From assembly GCF_000521865.1 (NCBI RefSeq), contig NZ_JAME01000005.1:124001-188000 (forward strand): a DNA stretch of 64,000 nt, given 5' to 3'. Each line of letters opens with the position of its first letter. Position 1 is the first letter of the stretch. The DNA comes from Roseivivax isoporae LMG 25204. GTDB lineage: Bacteria; Pseudomonadota; Alphaproteobacteria; Rhodobacterales; Rhodobacteraceae. A program made the translations under genes and the position numbers. Positions 17,097 to 26,375 of this stretch are shown here, one piece after another. The notes under the pieces were generated by a model. That model saw nothing but the letters and a program-made list of their open reading frames with translations, made no database searches and was not told the origin of the DNA.

Positions 17097-18194
17097 TCAG
17101 GTGTTGAACAGGAAGTGCAGGACGTCGCCGTCGCGGACGGTGTAGGCCTTGCCCTCCGCGCGCATGCGGCCGGCATCCTTGGCACCCTGTTCGCCGCCAT
17201 GCGCGACGTAGTCGTCGTAGGAGATCGTCTCGGCCCGGATGAAGCCCTTCTCGAAATCGCCGTGGATCACGCCCGCCGCCTGCGGCGCCAGCGTGCCCGC
17301 GGGGATCGTCCAGGCGCGGGCCTCCTTCGGGCCGACGGTGAAGTAGGTCTCGAGGTTCAGGAGCGTGTACCCCGCGCGGATCAGCCGGTCGAGGCCCGGC
17401 TCCTCGAGCCCCATCTCGCCCAGGAACATCTCGGCCTCCTCGGGGTCGAGCTGCGCGATCTCCTCCTCGATCCGTGCCGAGATGACGACATGCGCGTTGC
17501 CCTGCTCGGCCGCCATCTTCGCCACCGCCTCGGACAGCGCGTTGCCGGCGCCGGCATCCGACTCGGCCACGTTGCAGACGTAGAGGACCGGCTTCGTCGT
17601 CAGGAGCTGCAGCATGCGCCAGGCCTTCGCGTCCTCGGCGTCGACCTCGACGGTGCGCGCGGGTCGGCCCGCCTCGAGCGCCTCGAGCGCGAGCTTCATC
17701 AGGCGTTCCTGCTGGACCGCCTCCTTGTCGCCGCCGCGCACCTTCCGCACGATGTTCTGCAGCCGCCGCTCGATCGATTCGATGTCGGCGATCATCAGCT
17801 CGGTCTCGATCGTCTCGGCGTCGGCGACCGGGTCGATGCGGCCCTCGACATGGGTCACGTCACCATCCTCGAAGCAGCGCAGGACATGCGCGATCGCGTC
17901 CACCTCGCGGATGTTGGCCAGGAACTGGTTGCCGAGGCCCTCGCCCTTGGACGCGCCCTTCACCAGCCCCGCGATGTCGACGAAGGTCATGCGCGTGGGG
18001 ATCACCTGCCGCGACTTCGCGATGCCCGCGAGCGTCTCGAGCCGGGAATCCGGCACGGCGACGTCGCCCACATTGGGCTCGATCGTGCAGAAGGGAAAGT
18101 TCGCCGCCTGCGCCGCGGCGGTCCGGGTCAGCGCGTTGAACAGCGTCGACTTGCCCACGTTGGGCAGGCCCACGATTCCCATCCGAAAGCCCAT
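17097..18194 (-). CDS. ychF: Redox-regulated ATPase/GTPase YchF
   Basis: Universally conserved Obg-family P-loop NTPase that binds ribosomes and prefers ATP; linked to translation and oxidative stress. The 365 residues start with G1 loop GIVGLPNVGKSTLFNALT, then DIAGLVKGASKGEGLGNQFL (G3 region), and end with the TGS-type domain (RAWTIPAGTLAPQAAGVIHGDFEKGFIRAE). Length is standard. It lies 75 nt downstream of the MATE gene in the same direction. Confidence 0.96.
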   Translation of the reverse strand: MGFRMGIVGLPNVGKSTLFNALTRTAAAQAANFPFCTIEPNVGDVAVPDSRLETLAGIAKSRQVIPTRMTFVDIAGLVKGASKGEGLGNQFLANIREVDAIAHVLRCFEDGDVTHVEGRIDPVADAETIETELMIADIESIERRLQNIVRKVRGGDKEAVQQERLMKLALEALEAGRPARTVEVDAEDAKAWRMLQLLTTKPVLYVCNVAESDAGAGNALSEAVAKMAAEQGNAHVVISARIEEEIAQLDPEEAEMFLGEMGLEEPGLDRLIRAGYTLLNLETYFTVGPKEARAWTIPAGTLAPQAAGVIHGDFEKGFIRAETISYDDYVAHGGEQGAKDAGRMRAEGKAYTVRDGDVLHFLFNT

Positions 18195-18269
18195 GGCGCG
18201 TCTCTCCTCGTTCTGGCGACCGGGGCGCTTCTAGGGGTCGGGCGGGCCCAGCGCAAGCGGAGCATGGTG

Positions 18270-19637
18270 TCAGGCAGGGCGCACCGCCGCCTGCGGCACG
18301 CCCCGCATCCAGAACCGCGCGAGCAGCGCCACCGCCGCCACGGCAAGTCCGAGGACCAGACCGATCCACACGCCGGGGCCGCCCCAGCCCAGCGCGAACC
18401 CGAAGAACCATGCCGCGGGCATGCCCACGCCCCAGTAGGCGAAGGCTGCGAGCACCATGGGCACCCGCGTGTCCTGCAGCCCCCGCAGGAGCCCGAGCGC
18501 CACCACCTGCGCGCCGTCCACGAGCTGGAACAGCGCCGCGACGGCAAGGAGAACGACGCTCGTCGCGATGATCTCGGCCCGCGCCGGGTCGTCGGGCCCG
18601 AGGAAGAGGCCCGCCAGCGTCCGCGGCGCGCCGAGGAACAGCGCCACCGTCAGGAACGAGGTCAGCGCCGAGAGCGCGAGCACGGTCCATGCCCCGCGCA
18701 GGAGCCCCGAGGGATCGCCGCGGCCATACGCGTTGCCCGCGCGCACCGTCGCGGCATTGGCGAGCCCGAGATGCACCATGAAGACCGCCGAGGCGATCTG
18801 CACCGCGATCCCGTGCGCGGCCAGCGGCACCGTGCCGAGCCAGCCCATCATCAGCGCCGAGGCGGCGAAGAGCCCGATCTCGGACAGCGAGGTGATGCCG
18901 ATCGGCCAGCCGAGGCGGAAGACCTCGCCGAACATCTCCCAGTCCGGGCGCCAGAACCGCCGGAACAGCGCGTGCCCGGGCAGCGCGCGCACTGCGTAGA
19001 GCGCGACGGCAAGGAACGACACGAGGTTCGTCAGGACCGAGGCGAGTGCCGCGCCGGCGATGCCGAGCGACGGCGCGCCGAGATTTCCGAAGATCAGCGC
19101 GTGGTTGAAGAGCGCGTTGGCGAAGGCCGCGAGGACGGTGATCCAGAACACCACGCGCGTGCGCTCGAGCGCGGCGAGGTAGCTCTTCAGCACCATCACG
19201 CCCAGCGCGGGCAGCATGCCCCAGAGCGCCACGCGCAGGTAGAGGCCGGCATCCGCGGCGACCCCCTCGCCCTGCCCCAGCGCGCGCAGGAGCGGCTCCG
19301 CGAACCACAGCGGCGGCGCCGCGACGAGAAAGAACAGGATCGACAGCCACAGCCCCATGCGCGTCGCGCGGCGCACGCGCACCTCGTCGCCCTGCGCGGC
19401 GAAGGTCGCGACCATGGGCATCACCGCCCAGGCGAAGCCCGCGCCGACGAGGAACAGCACGAAGAACAGCGTGTGCGCCAGGGTGAGCGCGGCCAGCGCC
19501 TCGGCCCCGTACCAGCCCAGCATGACGGTGTCGGTCAGGCCGATGGCGAACTGCGCCAGGTGTCCGCCCACGAGCGGCAGGCCCAGGGCCAGGACGGCGC
19601 GGACATGCTCGGGATATGTGCGGGCGGGCGGTCTCAT
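18270..19637 (-). CDS. MATE family efflux transporter (NorM-like)
   Basis: A 455-residue protein with twelve hydrophobic helices in two related halves, which exports cationic compounds in exchange for Na+ or H+. MATE features: LGLPLVGGHLAQFAIGLTDTVMLGWYGAEALAA at the N-terminus and the matching LGWPIGITSLSEIGLFAASALMMGWLG at the start of the second half. Substrate cannot be told from sequence. Located between nicO and ychF, all minus strand. Confidence 0.92.
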   Translation of the reverse strand: MRPPARTYPEHVRAVLALGLPLVGGHLAQFAIGLTDTVMLGWYGAEALAALTLAHTLFFVLFLVGAGFAWAVMPMVATFAAQGDEVRVRRATRMGLWLSILFFLVAAPPLWFAEPLLRALGQGEGVAADAGLYLRVALWGMLPALGVMVLKSYLAALERTRVVFWITVLAAFANALFNHALIFGNLGAPSLGIAGAALASVLTNLVSFLAVALYAVRALPGHALFRRFWRPDWEMFGEVFRLGWPIGITSLSEIGLFAASALMMGWLGTVPLAAHGIAVQIASAVFMVHLGLANAATVRAGNAYGRGDPSGLLRGAWTVLALSALTSFLTVALFLGAPRTLAGLFLGPDDPARAEIIATSVVLLAVAALFQLVDGAQVVALGLLRGLQDTRVPMVLAAFAYWGVGMPAAWFFGFALGWGGPGVWIGLVLGLAVAAVALLARFWMRGVPQAAVRPA

Positions 19638-19722
19638 CGCGTCGGGCCTTACGCCGGGCGGTGATCCCGGGCAAGGCGCATTGCCGCAGACCCGTCGCTG
19701 CGGCGACGGATGGCCGCCGAGA

Positions 19723-20715
19723 TCAGATCGCGCGCGTCAGGAGCTCGAACGCGAGGAGCGCGATCACCGCGCCCGCCAGCGCCTCGATGCCCGCGGCGAC
19801 GCGCACCGCACCGCTGCCGGTCGCGATGCGCGACAGCGCGCCCTCTCGGAAGGTCACCGCGGCCACTGCCACGGCCACCGTGACCGCCGCGGTGCCGAGT
19901 CCCATGACGAACGCGCCGAGGACACCCGCCGCGCCGATATCCATGCGCCAGGTGAGGATCAGCAGGAACAGCGCGCCGGTGCAGGGCCGCAGCGCCACCG
20001 CTGCCACCAGCGCGACCGCCTCGCGCAGCGACCGCACGCGCGCCACTTCCTCAACGCTCGGGCCGTGGCGGTGCCCGCAGCTGGCGCAGGTGCCGTCCGG
20101 CGCAGTCGCATGGTCGTGGCCATGGTGGTCGTGATCGTGCCCGCGGTGCAGGACCGTCGCCCCGGCGCGGTGCGGCCCCGCACCCGCCGCGACGAGCCCC
20201 GTGCCGCCTGCGAAGGCCGGCGCGCTGCGCCAGAGCCGCCGCCCGCCGCGCACGACGAGCCAGAGGCCCAGCGCCGCTACCGCGGCGTAGCTCAGGGGCG
20301 CGAACCAGCGTTCCGCGGCGCCCTCCATCTCGGTCCGGCCCCAGCCGAGCACCCAGAGCCCGCCATAGACCAGCGCGACGGCGCTGGCTGCCTGCGCGAG
20401 GCTCGAGATCACCGCGAGCGCCGTCAGCCGGCCGAGCGGCACCTGCGTGCCCGCGCCGTAGCCGCCGATCAGAACCTTGCCGTGGCCGGGCCCCGCCGCG
20501 TGGAAGAAGCCGTAGGCGAAGCAGAGCCCCAGAAGCGCGCCGAGCGCACCCGGCTCGCCGGCCCTGAGCGCGCGCAGGCCGAGCGCCATGGCGCGCTGCG
20601 CCTCCTGCTGGCCCGAGGCCGCCCATGCCGCCACGCGGTCCGCGCCCCCGAAACCGAAGAGCCAGAGCGCCGCCGCGGCGACAAGGCCCGCGAGGATCAG
20701 GAGGACGGGTCGCAT
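19723..20715 (-). CDS. NicO-family nickel/cobalt permease (RcnA-like)
   Basis: A 330-residue membrane protein with the NicO/RcnA signatures HAAGPGHGK (residues 72-80) and RPCTGALFL. A cytoplasmic His-rich loop (residues 190-217, HRGHDHDHHGHDH plus two Cys) probably collects metal. The ATG lies inside the end of the DUF1007 gene (19-nt overlap), so the two are translationally coupled. DUF1007-NicO pairs are found in nickel/cobalt uptake systems, and the urease operon lies just upstream; nickel import for urease is the likeliest role. RcnA itself is an exporter, so direction remains uncertain. Confidence 0.85.
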   Translation of the reverse strand: MRPVLLILAGLVAAAALWLFGFGGADRVAAWAASGQQEAQRAMALGLRALRAGEPGALGALLGLCFAYGFFHAAGPGHGKVLIGGYGAGTQVPLGRLTALAVISSLAQAASAVALVYGGLWVLGWGRTEMEGAAERWFAPLSYAAVAALGLWLVVRGGRRLWRSAPAFAGGTGLVAAGAGPHRAGATVLHRGHDHDHHGHDHATAPDGTCASCGHRHGPSVEEVARVRSLREAVALVAAVALRPCTGALFLLILTWRMDIGAAGVLGAFVMGLGTAAVTVAVAVAAVTFREGALSRIATGSGAVRVAAGIEALAGAVIALLAFELLTRAI

Positions 20716-21329
20716 GAGAGCGTGATCGCGTCCGCGTAGTGGATGCCGAGCTCGAGCACCTGGAACTGGTCCTCGGTGTAGCTCTCGAGCGCCTGCGCCA
20801 GCGCCTCCTCGCCCGCATCGGGATCGGGCGCCTCGCGCGAGGCGGAGCAGCCGCCGGTCACCGACACGGACTTGACCGTGTAGGCGACGTAATAGGTCGG
20901 GTCGTACTGTCGGAACACCGCGCCCTCCGCGGGAACCTCCGGCACGGTGCGCGTGTGGCTCGACACGATGCGCCCGTCGACGAGGTCGATCGAGGTCGAG
21001 ACCGGGTGCCCGAGCGCGACCTTGCCCCCCTCGGCATCGAGGTAGAGGTCGCCCTCGAAACCCTCGGGCCAGGTGACGAAGTCGAAGCCCATGAGCGCGT
21101 CCTTCTCGGCCTCGGTCAGGACGCCGTCCGCGTCGGTGTCCAGTCCCATGTCCTCGAGGATCAGGAGCGAGAAGAACTCGTCGTAGCTCCAGGTCATGCG
21201 CGTGCCGGTTATGCGGCCCTGCGCGTCGACCTCGACGGTCAGCTCGCTGTCGACGAAGACGTGCGGATGGGCCCCGACGGCGGCGGGCCAGAGCGCGAGG
21301 GCGAAAAGGGCCGGAGCGGTACGGATCAT
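20697..21329 (-). CDS. DUF1007 family periplasmic protein, NicO partner
   Basis: A 210-residue protein with a signal peptide (cleavage near AVGA-HPHVF, residue 20) and the DUF1007 start HPHVFVDSELTVEVD, whose His pair may bind metal. A calcium-binding-like acidic segment DTDADGVLTEAEKDALMGFDF follows. The ATG at 21329 removes an 88-residue false extension. The gene overlaps nicO by 19 nt. It is probably an accessory component of a nickel/cobalt permease. Confidence 0.85.
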   Translation of the reverse strand: MIRTAPALFALALWPAAVGAHPHVFVDSELTVEVDAQGRITGTRMTWSYDEFFSLLILEDMGLDTDADGVLTEAEKDALMGFDFVTWPEGFEGDLYLDAEGGKVALGHPVSTSIDLVDGRIVSSHTRTVPEVPAEGAVFRQYDPTYYVAYTVKSVSVTGGCSASREAPDPDAGEEALAQALESYTEDQFQVLELGIHYADAITLSCDPSS

Positions 21330-21411
21330 GCCCGGACTTCTACAGCCGGCCCTGGCACCAGGCAAGCGGCGCGGGCCCCGGGCATCGGCGGGCTCACGCC
21401 GGAGGGCCCGG

Positions 21412-22311
21412 TCAGGGCCGCTCCATCCCGAGCGCGTCCCGCCACGAATGCTTGGGGTCGTAGCCCAGCATCCGGCGCGCCTTGTCGATGGCATAGAACG
21501 TCTCGTAGGTGTCCATCTCGCGGGTGCGCGGCACGCCCGGATAGAACCGCTCCGCCACTTCCGCCGAGGTCGCGCCGACCGAGCTGTCGGCATTCGCGAC
21601 GTTGAACACCTCGTAGCCGAGCCCGTCCGTGTTCAGGCAGCATTCGACCATGTGCCCGAGATCGCGGGCGTCGATATAGGCAAAGATGTTGCGCCGCCGC
21701 AGTTCCGGGTGCTGCAGGTAGGCCGGAAAGTCGGTCGCGTATTCGTGCGGCTCGATCACGTTGTTGATGCGCAGCCCGTAGATGTCGATCCCCGACCGCG
21801 CCTGGAAGCTGCGCGCGGTGACCTCGTTCGCGACCTTGGACATGGCGTAGCTGTCGTGCGGGACGGTCGGATGCTCCTCGTCCACGGGGAAGTAGTCCGG
21901 CCGCACCTCGCCCTTGGCGAAGCAGATGCCGTAGGTCGTCTCGGACGAGGCAAAGATCACCTTGCGGATGCCGAGCTTCACCGCCGCCTCGATGACGTTG
22001 TAGGTCGACAGCGTGTTGATCCGGTAGGTCTCGTTGTCGGGCACGAGCTGGATGCGCGGGACCGCGGCAAAGTGCACCACCGCGTCGAAATCCGTCCGCA
22101 TGTCCGGGTCGTCGAGATCCGCGATGTCGCCGATCTGGGTCAGCGCGTTCCACACCTGCCCGCTGTCGGTCAGGTCGACCTTCAGGTCGTCGACGCCGGT
22201 CGCGCCGAGCGGCAGCAGGTCCGCGTTGACGATCCGGTGCCCGAGCCCGGCCAGATAGGGGACCACGTGCCGCCCCGCCTTGCCGCTGCCGCCGGTGAAG
22301 AGAATGCGCAT
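21412..22311 (-). CDS. NAD-dependent epimerase/dehydratase (extended SDR)
   Basis: A 299-residue Rossmann enzyme with NAD motif GGSGKAGRHV at residues 7-16. The active site looks like SSETTYG with SYAMSKVANE (YxxxK catalytic pair). C-terminal motif NVANADSSVGATS resembles sugar-nucleotide epimerases and uronate dehydrogenases. Substrate unknown. It lies between ureG (78-nt gap) and the DUF1007 gene (82-nt gap), all same direction, but nothing links it to urease biochemically. Confidence 0.85.
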   Translation of the reverse strand: MRILFTGGSGKAGRHVVPYLAGLGHRIVNADLLPLGATGVDDLKVDLTDSGQVWNALTQIGDIADLDDPDMRTDFDAVVHFAAVPRIQLVPDNETYRINTLSTYNVIEAAVKLGIRKVIFASSETTYGICFAKGEVRPDYFPVDEEHPTVPHDSYAMSKVANEVTARSFQARSGIDIYGLRINNVIEPHEYATDFPAYLQHPELRRRNIFAYIDARDLGHMVECCLNTDGLGYEVFNVANADSSVGATSAEVAERFYPGVPRTREMDTYETFYAIDKARRMLGYDPKHSWRDALGMERP

Positions 22312-22389
22312 GCCGAGTCCCTTTCCGTGATTGCCCGCCCGCACCTAGCGCCGGACCCGGCGCCGGCCAGTGGCGGGCACGGCGCCGGT

Positions 22390-23025
22390 CTATTCCGCCG
22401 CCGCGCGCCCGAGGTCGAGCCCGCCGATCTCGGCCAGGAGGTCCACGATCCGCGCGACGCCCTCGCCGTGGCGCAGCGCCGCGAAGACGAAGGGCCGGCC
22501 CGCGCGCATCCGGGTCGCGTCGCGGTCCATGACCTCGAGGGACGCGCCCACATGCGGCGCGAGGTCGGTCTTGTTGATGACGAGGATGTCCGAGCGCGTG
22601 ATCGCGGGCCCGCCCTTTCGCGGGATCTCCTCGCCCGCGGCGACGTCGATGACGTAGATCGTGACGTCCGCGAGTTCGGGCGAGAACGTCGCCGACAGGT
22701 TGTCGCCACCCGATTCGATCAGCACCAGCTCGAGATCGGGCAGCCTTTCGGTGAGTTCGGCGATGGCGGCAAGGTTGATCGACGCGTCCTCGCGGATCGC
22801 GGTGTGCGGGCAGCCGCCGGTCTCGACGCCGCGGATGCGCTCCATCGGCAGGACCTGCATCCGCATCAGCGCCTCGGCGTCTTCCTGCGTGTAGATGTCG
22901 TTCGTCACCACCGCCATCGACAGGCGGGGCGACAGCGCGCGGGCAAGCGTTGCGGTCAGCGTGGTCTTGCCCGCGCCGACGGGGCCGCCGATGCCGACGC
23001 GCAGGGGACCGTTCGGGGACGCCAT
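22390..23025 (-). CDS. ureG: Urease accessory GTPase UreG
   Basis: SIMIBI-class GTPase that drives nickel delivery into apo-urease with UreD, UreF and UreE. The 211 residues include P-loop GGPVGAGKT (13-21), the nickel/zinc motif TGGCPHT (69-75, Cys-Pro-His), ESGGDNL and NKTDL (guanine specificity). The ATG has a perfect GAGGAGG site and lies 11 nt after ureF. Last accessory gene of the urease operon. Confidence 0.97.
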   Translation of the reverse strand: MASPNGPLRVGIGGPVGAGKTTLTATLARALSPRLSMAVVTNDIYTQEDAEALMRMQVLPMERIRGVETGGCPHTAIREDASINLAAIAELTERLPDLELVLIESGGDNLSATFSPELADVTIYVIDVAAGEEIPRKGGPAITRSDILVINKTDLAPHVGASLEVMDRDATRMRAGRPFVFAALRHGEGVARIVDLLAEIGGLDLGRAAAE

Positions 23026-23036
23026 GAAATACCTCC

Positions 23037-23669
23037 TCAGGATCGGAAGAGACGGGTGGAGAGCGTTTCCTGCCGCGCGCAGGCGACATCGACCAGCGGC
23101 GCGAAGCCGCCGATCTCGTCGGGATCGGCGTCGCTCGCCCGGCGCGCGAGATCGGCGCAGAGGGGCACGAGCGCCGCGATGACGCGCTGGCCCTCGACCT
23201 GCCCCACCGGGACAAGCCGCTGGCCCGCGCCGACGAGCGCGGTCGCGACGCCGAGCAGCGCCGCCGCGAGGGCGGCCTCCGGCTCGAGCCCGAGCAGGTG
23301 CACCGCGCGTCCCGCCGCGACCGGCCATGCCATGTCCGGCAGGTCGATCCCGTGCACCGCGCGACATGCGGCCGCGAAGGCCGCGCCCTGGTCGCAGGTC
23401 TCGCGCCGCCGCCCCGCGCTGCCCGCGAGGGCACGCGCGAGCTCGTCGAGCGCGGCCGGCGCCATGCCCCGCGCCGCCGCCGCGAACAGCACGGCGTCCG
23501 TCCAGCCGGCCCCCGACCCCAGCACCGTCCCGAGCCAGTCTGAGAGCGCCGCGGCATCCCGCACGCGGCCCTCGGCCACCAGCGCCTCGAGCCCGTGGGA
23601 ATAGGCAAAGCCGCCCGTCGGGAAGGCGGGCGAGAAGAGGCTCTGCAGGGTCAGCCGGTCGGCGCTCAT
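23037..23669 (-). CDS. ureF: Urease accessory protein UreF
   Basis: All-helical activation protein that links UreD-urease with UreG and gates its GTPase cycle. 210 residues; family features [21 protein letters not shown] at residues 11-31 and [10 protein letters not shown] near 113. Start and ureE stop share ATGA (23666-23669), so translation is coupled. Length is usual. Confidence 0.95.
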   Translation of the reverse strand: MSADRLTLQSLFSPAFPTGGFAYSHGLEALVAEGRVRDAAALSDWLGTVLGSGAGWTDAVLFAAAARGMAPAALDELARALAGSAGRRRETCDQGAAFAAACRAVHGIDLPDMAWPVAAGRAVHLLGLEPEAALAAALLGVATALVGAGQRLVPVGQVEGQRVIAALVPLCADLARRASDADPDEIGGFAPLVDVACARQETLSTRLFRS

Positions 23670-24190
23670 GCGTGGTCGTGGGCGCCGGCCCCGGAATGGT
23701 CGTGATCGTGGGAATGGTCGTGCGGCCCGTGGCCGTGCGAATGGTCGTGGCCGTGGGTGCGCCCGTGACCGTAGGCACCGCCCTCGGGCGTGAAGGGCGC
23801 GGTGATTTCGGTCACCTCGGCGCCGATTCGCGCCAGCATGTCGCGCATCACGTGGTCGCGCCGGATCAGCAGCCGGTCGGCCTCGATCTGGCAGGGGGTG
23901 TGGCGGTTGCCCACATGCCACGCGATCCGGGCGAGTGCCCCGCCGGTGACCGCATAGAGCGGCTCGGGCGCGGCATCGACCAGCACCTCGCTGCCGTCCT
24001 CGCAGACGAGCGCCACGCCGTGATCGAGCGATGTGGTCTGGGGAAGGTCCACCAGCAGGCGGCGCCCGTCCTCGAGCGGCAGCACCTTGCGGCGGAGAAA
24101 GCGCGCCTCGTAGTCGAGCACGACGCGGCCCGCGGGCGTCCCATGCGCGTGGGCATGGACGTGGCGGGCAATCAGGGCGGGGGCGCTCAT
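23666..24190 (-). CDS. ureE: Urease nickel metallochaperone UreE with His-rich tail
   Basis: Carries Ni(II) to the urease assembly complex. The 174-residue protein has an N-terminal peptide-binding domain and a C-terminal metal domain with the conserved [10 protein letters not shown] (residues 94-103). The last 34 residues hold 13 His in alternating His-Asp/Gly order, a nickel-storage tail as in Klebsiella UreE. The N-terminus also has an alternating His cluster (RHVHAHAHG). The ATG at 24190 starts 25 nt after the DUF1127-like gene. Confidence 0.95.
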   Translation of the reverse strand: MSAPALIARHVHAHAHGTPAGRVVLDYEARFLRRKVLPLEDGRRLLVDLPQTTSLDHGVALVCEDGSEVLVDAAPEPLYAVTGGALARIAWHVGNRHTPCQIEADRLLIRRDHVMRDMLARIGAEVTEITAPFTPEGGAYGHGRTHGHDHSHGHGPHDHSHDHDHSGAGAHDHA

Positions 24191-24215
24191 GCGGCGCCCC
24201 CTGCCCCGAGGCACC

Positions 24216-24434
24216 TTACAGGTAGAAGCGGTCGCGGAAGACGCGGCGCACCACTTCGGCGCGGGTCACGCCCTGCGCTTCGAGCTCGGCGTCGCTCATC
24301 CGGTTGATCTTCTCGATCCGGGCGTAACGCGGATTGTTCTCGATCAGGAAGGTGAGGCCGCGGGTGAAGCCCTCGGCGACCTGGCTGAACACGCCCGTGC
24401 TGGGCGCGATGGTCGAATTTGCACTCTGTGCCAT
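24216..24434 (-). CDS. DUF1127-like small protein inside the urease operon
   Basis: A 72-residue protein whose C-terminal half (INRMSDAELEAQGVTRAEVVRRVFRD) follows the DUF1127 pattern: Met-Ser-Asp, Leu, Gly, Arg, then a basic helix. In Agrobacterium and Rhodobacter, DUF1127 proteins can bind RNA or influence sRNA/phosphate metabolism, but here the function is unknown. It lies between ureC and ureE with a 159-nt leader, long enough for its own promoter. Start chosen for the family length. Confidence 0.75.
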   Translation of the reverse strand: MAQSANSTIAPSTGVFSQVAEGFTRGLTFLIENNPRYARIEKINRMSDAELEAQGVTRAEVVRRVFRDRFYL

Positions 24435-24593
24435 TTTCGGTGGTCCGTAGGTTTGTGTCGTCCCCTCCCGTGCCCACGAAGTAGGCAGTTTGTGAACGGC
24501 ACCCAACGGACAAACCGGCATCCCCGTCTTGCGGCAGGCGCATGGCTCGCGTCATCAATCCGTAACCTTCCATTCCGCTCTCCCCGGCGCCCG

Positions 24594-26306
24594 TCAGAAC
24601 AGGAAGTAGCGCTGCGCCATCGGCAGCACCTTGGCCGGCTCGCAGGTCAGAAGCTCGCCGTCGGCGCGCACCTCGTAGGTCTCGGGGTTCACCTCGATCT
24701 GCGGACAGTAATCGTTGAGCACGAGGTCCTTCTTGCCGATGCCGCGCGTGTTCCTCACCGCGAGCGTGTCCTTGGCGAGCCCGAGCGACGCGCCGATGCC
24801 GTCGGCCCGCGCCGCCTCGGAGACGAAGGTGACGGCGGAGCGTTCGACCGCGCGGCCGAAGGCGCCGAACATGGGGCGCGAATAGACCGGCTGCGGGGTC
24901 GGGATCGAGGCGTTGGGATCACCCATCTGGGCACAGACGATCATCCCGCCGATCAGAACCATCTCGGGCTTCACCCCGAAGAAGGCCGGCGACCACAGGC
25001 AGAGATCGGCACGCTTTCCGACCTCGATCGACCCGATCTCGTGCGCGATCCCGTGCGCGATGGCCGGGTTGATCGTGTACTTGGCGATGTAGCGGCGGAC
25101 GCGCAGGTTGTCGTTCGCACCCTGCTCGTCCGGCAGACGGCCGCGCTGCTTCTTCATCTTGTCCGCGGTTTGCCAGGTGCGGATGATGACCTCGCCGATC
25201 CGTCCCATCGCCTGGCTGTCCGAGGCGATGATCGAGAACGCGCCCATGTCGTGCAGGATGTCCTCGGCCGCGATCGTCTCGCGACGGATGCGGCTCTCGG
25301 CGAAGGCCACGTCCTCGGGCACCCGCTTGTCGAGGTGGTGGCACACCATGAGCATGTCGAGATGCTCCTCGAGCGTGTTCACCGTGTAGGGCCGCGTCGG
25401 GTTGGTCGAGGACGGCAGCACGAAGGGCTCGCCGCAGACCTTGATGATGTCGGGCGCGTGGCCACCGCCGGCGCCTTCGGTGTGGAAGGCGTGGATCGTC
25501 CGGCCCTTCAGGGCCGCGACCGTATGCTCGACGAAGCCGCTTTCGTTCAGCGTGTCGGTGTGGATCATCACCTGCACGTCCATGTCGTCGGCCACGGACA
25601 GGCAGTTGTCGATCGCCGCGGGTGTGGTGCCCCAGTCCTCGTGCAGCTTCATGGCGCAGGCCCCGGCGCGTACCATCTCGACGAGCGGCCCGGGCAGCGA
25701 GGCGTTGCCCTTGCCCGAGAGGCCGAAGTTCATGGGAAACGCATCGAGCGCCTGCAGCATCCGGCCGATATGCCAGGGCCCCGGCGTGCAGGTGGTGGCG
25801 AGCGTGCCGTGCGCGGGGCCGGTGCCGCCACCCAGCATCGTGGTGATCCCGGAATGCAGCGCGTCCTCGACCTGCTGCGGACAGATGAAGTGGATGTGCG
25901 AATCGAAGCCGCCCGCGGTCAGGATCCGGCCCTCGCCCGCGATCACCTCGGTCCCGGGGCCGATGACGATGTCGACGCCGGGCTGGACATCGGGATTGCC
26001 CGCCTTGCCGATGGCCGCGATGCGCCCGTCGCGCAGGCCCACATCCGCCTTGTAGATGCCGGTCGCGTCGAGGATCAGCGCGTTGGTGATGACGGTGTCG
26101 GCGGCCCCCTCGGCCCGGGTGGCCTGGCTCTGGCCCATGCCGTCGCGGATCACCTTGCCTCCGCCGAACTTGACCTCCTCGCCGTAGGGACCGGTCAGGT
26201 CGCGCTCGACCTCGATCACGAGGTCGGTGTCGGCCAGCCGGACGCGGTCTCCGGTCGTGGGGCCGAACATCGCGGCATGGTCGGCACGGGACAGGCGGGC
26301 TGGCAT
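24594..26306 (-). CDS. ureC: Urease subunit alpha
   Basis: Catalytic subunit: hydrolyses urea to ammonia and carbamate at a di-nickel site. All 570 residues present. Ligands, each shifted by +3 from Klebsiella numbering: His137, His139, carbamylated Lys220 (MKLHEDWG), His249, His275, Asp363; catalytic His323 in the flap (VCHHLD). The enzyme should be active. Preceded by the Ala/Lys/Pro-rich gene (69-nt gap) rather than directly by ureB, which is unusual. Confidence 0.98.
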   Translation of the reverse strand: MPARLSRADHAAMFGPTTGDRVRLADTDLVIEVERDLTGPYGEEVKFGGGKVIRDGMGQSQATRAEGAADTVITNALILDATGIYKADVGLRDGRIAAIGKAGNPDVQPGVDIVIGPGTEVIAGEGRILTAGGFDSHIHFICPQQVEDALHSGITTMLGGGTGPAHGTLATTCTPGPWHIGRMLQALDAFPMNFGLSGKGNASLPGPLVEMVRAGACAMKLHEDWGTTPAAIDNCLSVADDMDVQVMIHTDTLNESGFVEHTVAALKGRTIHAFHTEGAGGGHAPDIIKVCGEPFVLPSSTNPTRPYTVNTLEEHLDMLMVCHHLDKRVPEDVAFAESRIRRETIAAEDILHDMGAFSIIASDSQAMGRIGEVIIRTWQTADKMKKQRGRLPDEQGANDNLRVRRYIAKYTINPAIAHGIAHEIGSIEVGKRADLCLWSPAFFGVKPEMVLIGGMIVCAQMGDPNASIPTPQPVYSRPMFGAFGRAVERSAVTFVSEAARADGIGASLGLAKDTLAVRNTRGIGKKDLVLNDYCPQIEVNPETYEVRADGELLTCEPAKVLPMAQRYFLF

Positions 26307-26375
26307 GGCAGGGTCTCCGGGATGCGGGAAAATGGCGCGGGCGGGACGGCTTGTTGGCCCCGCCCGCGGCCGGGA

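Noticed and set aside
24187-24573. 128-residue minus-strand ORF overlapping the DUF1127-like gene
   Set aside because: Shadow frame of Arg/Pro-rich composition; the DUF1127 frame shows family motifs.
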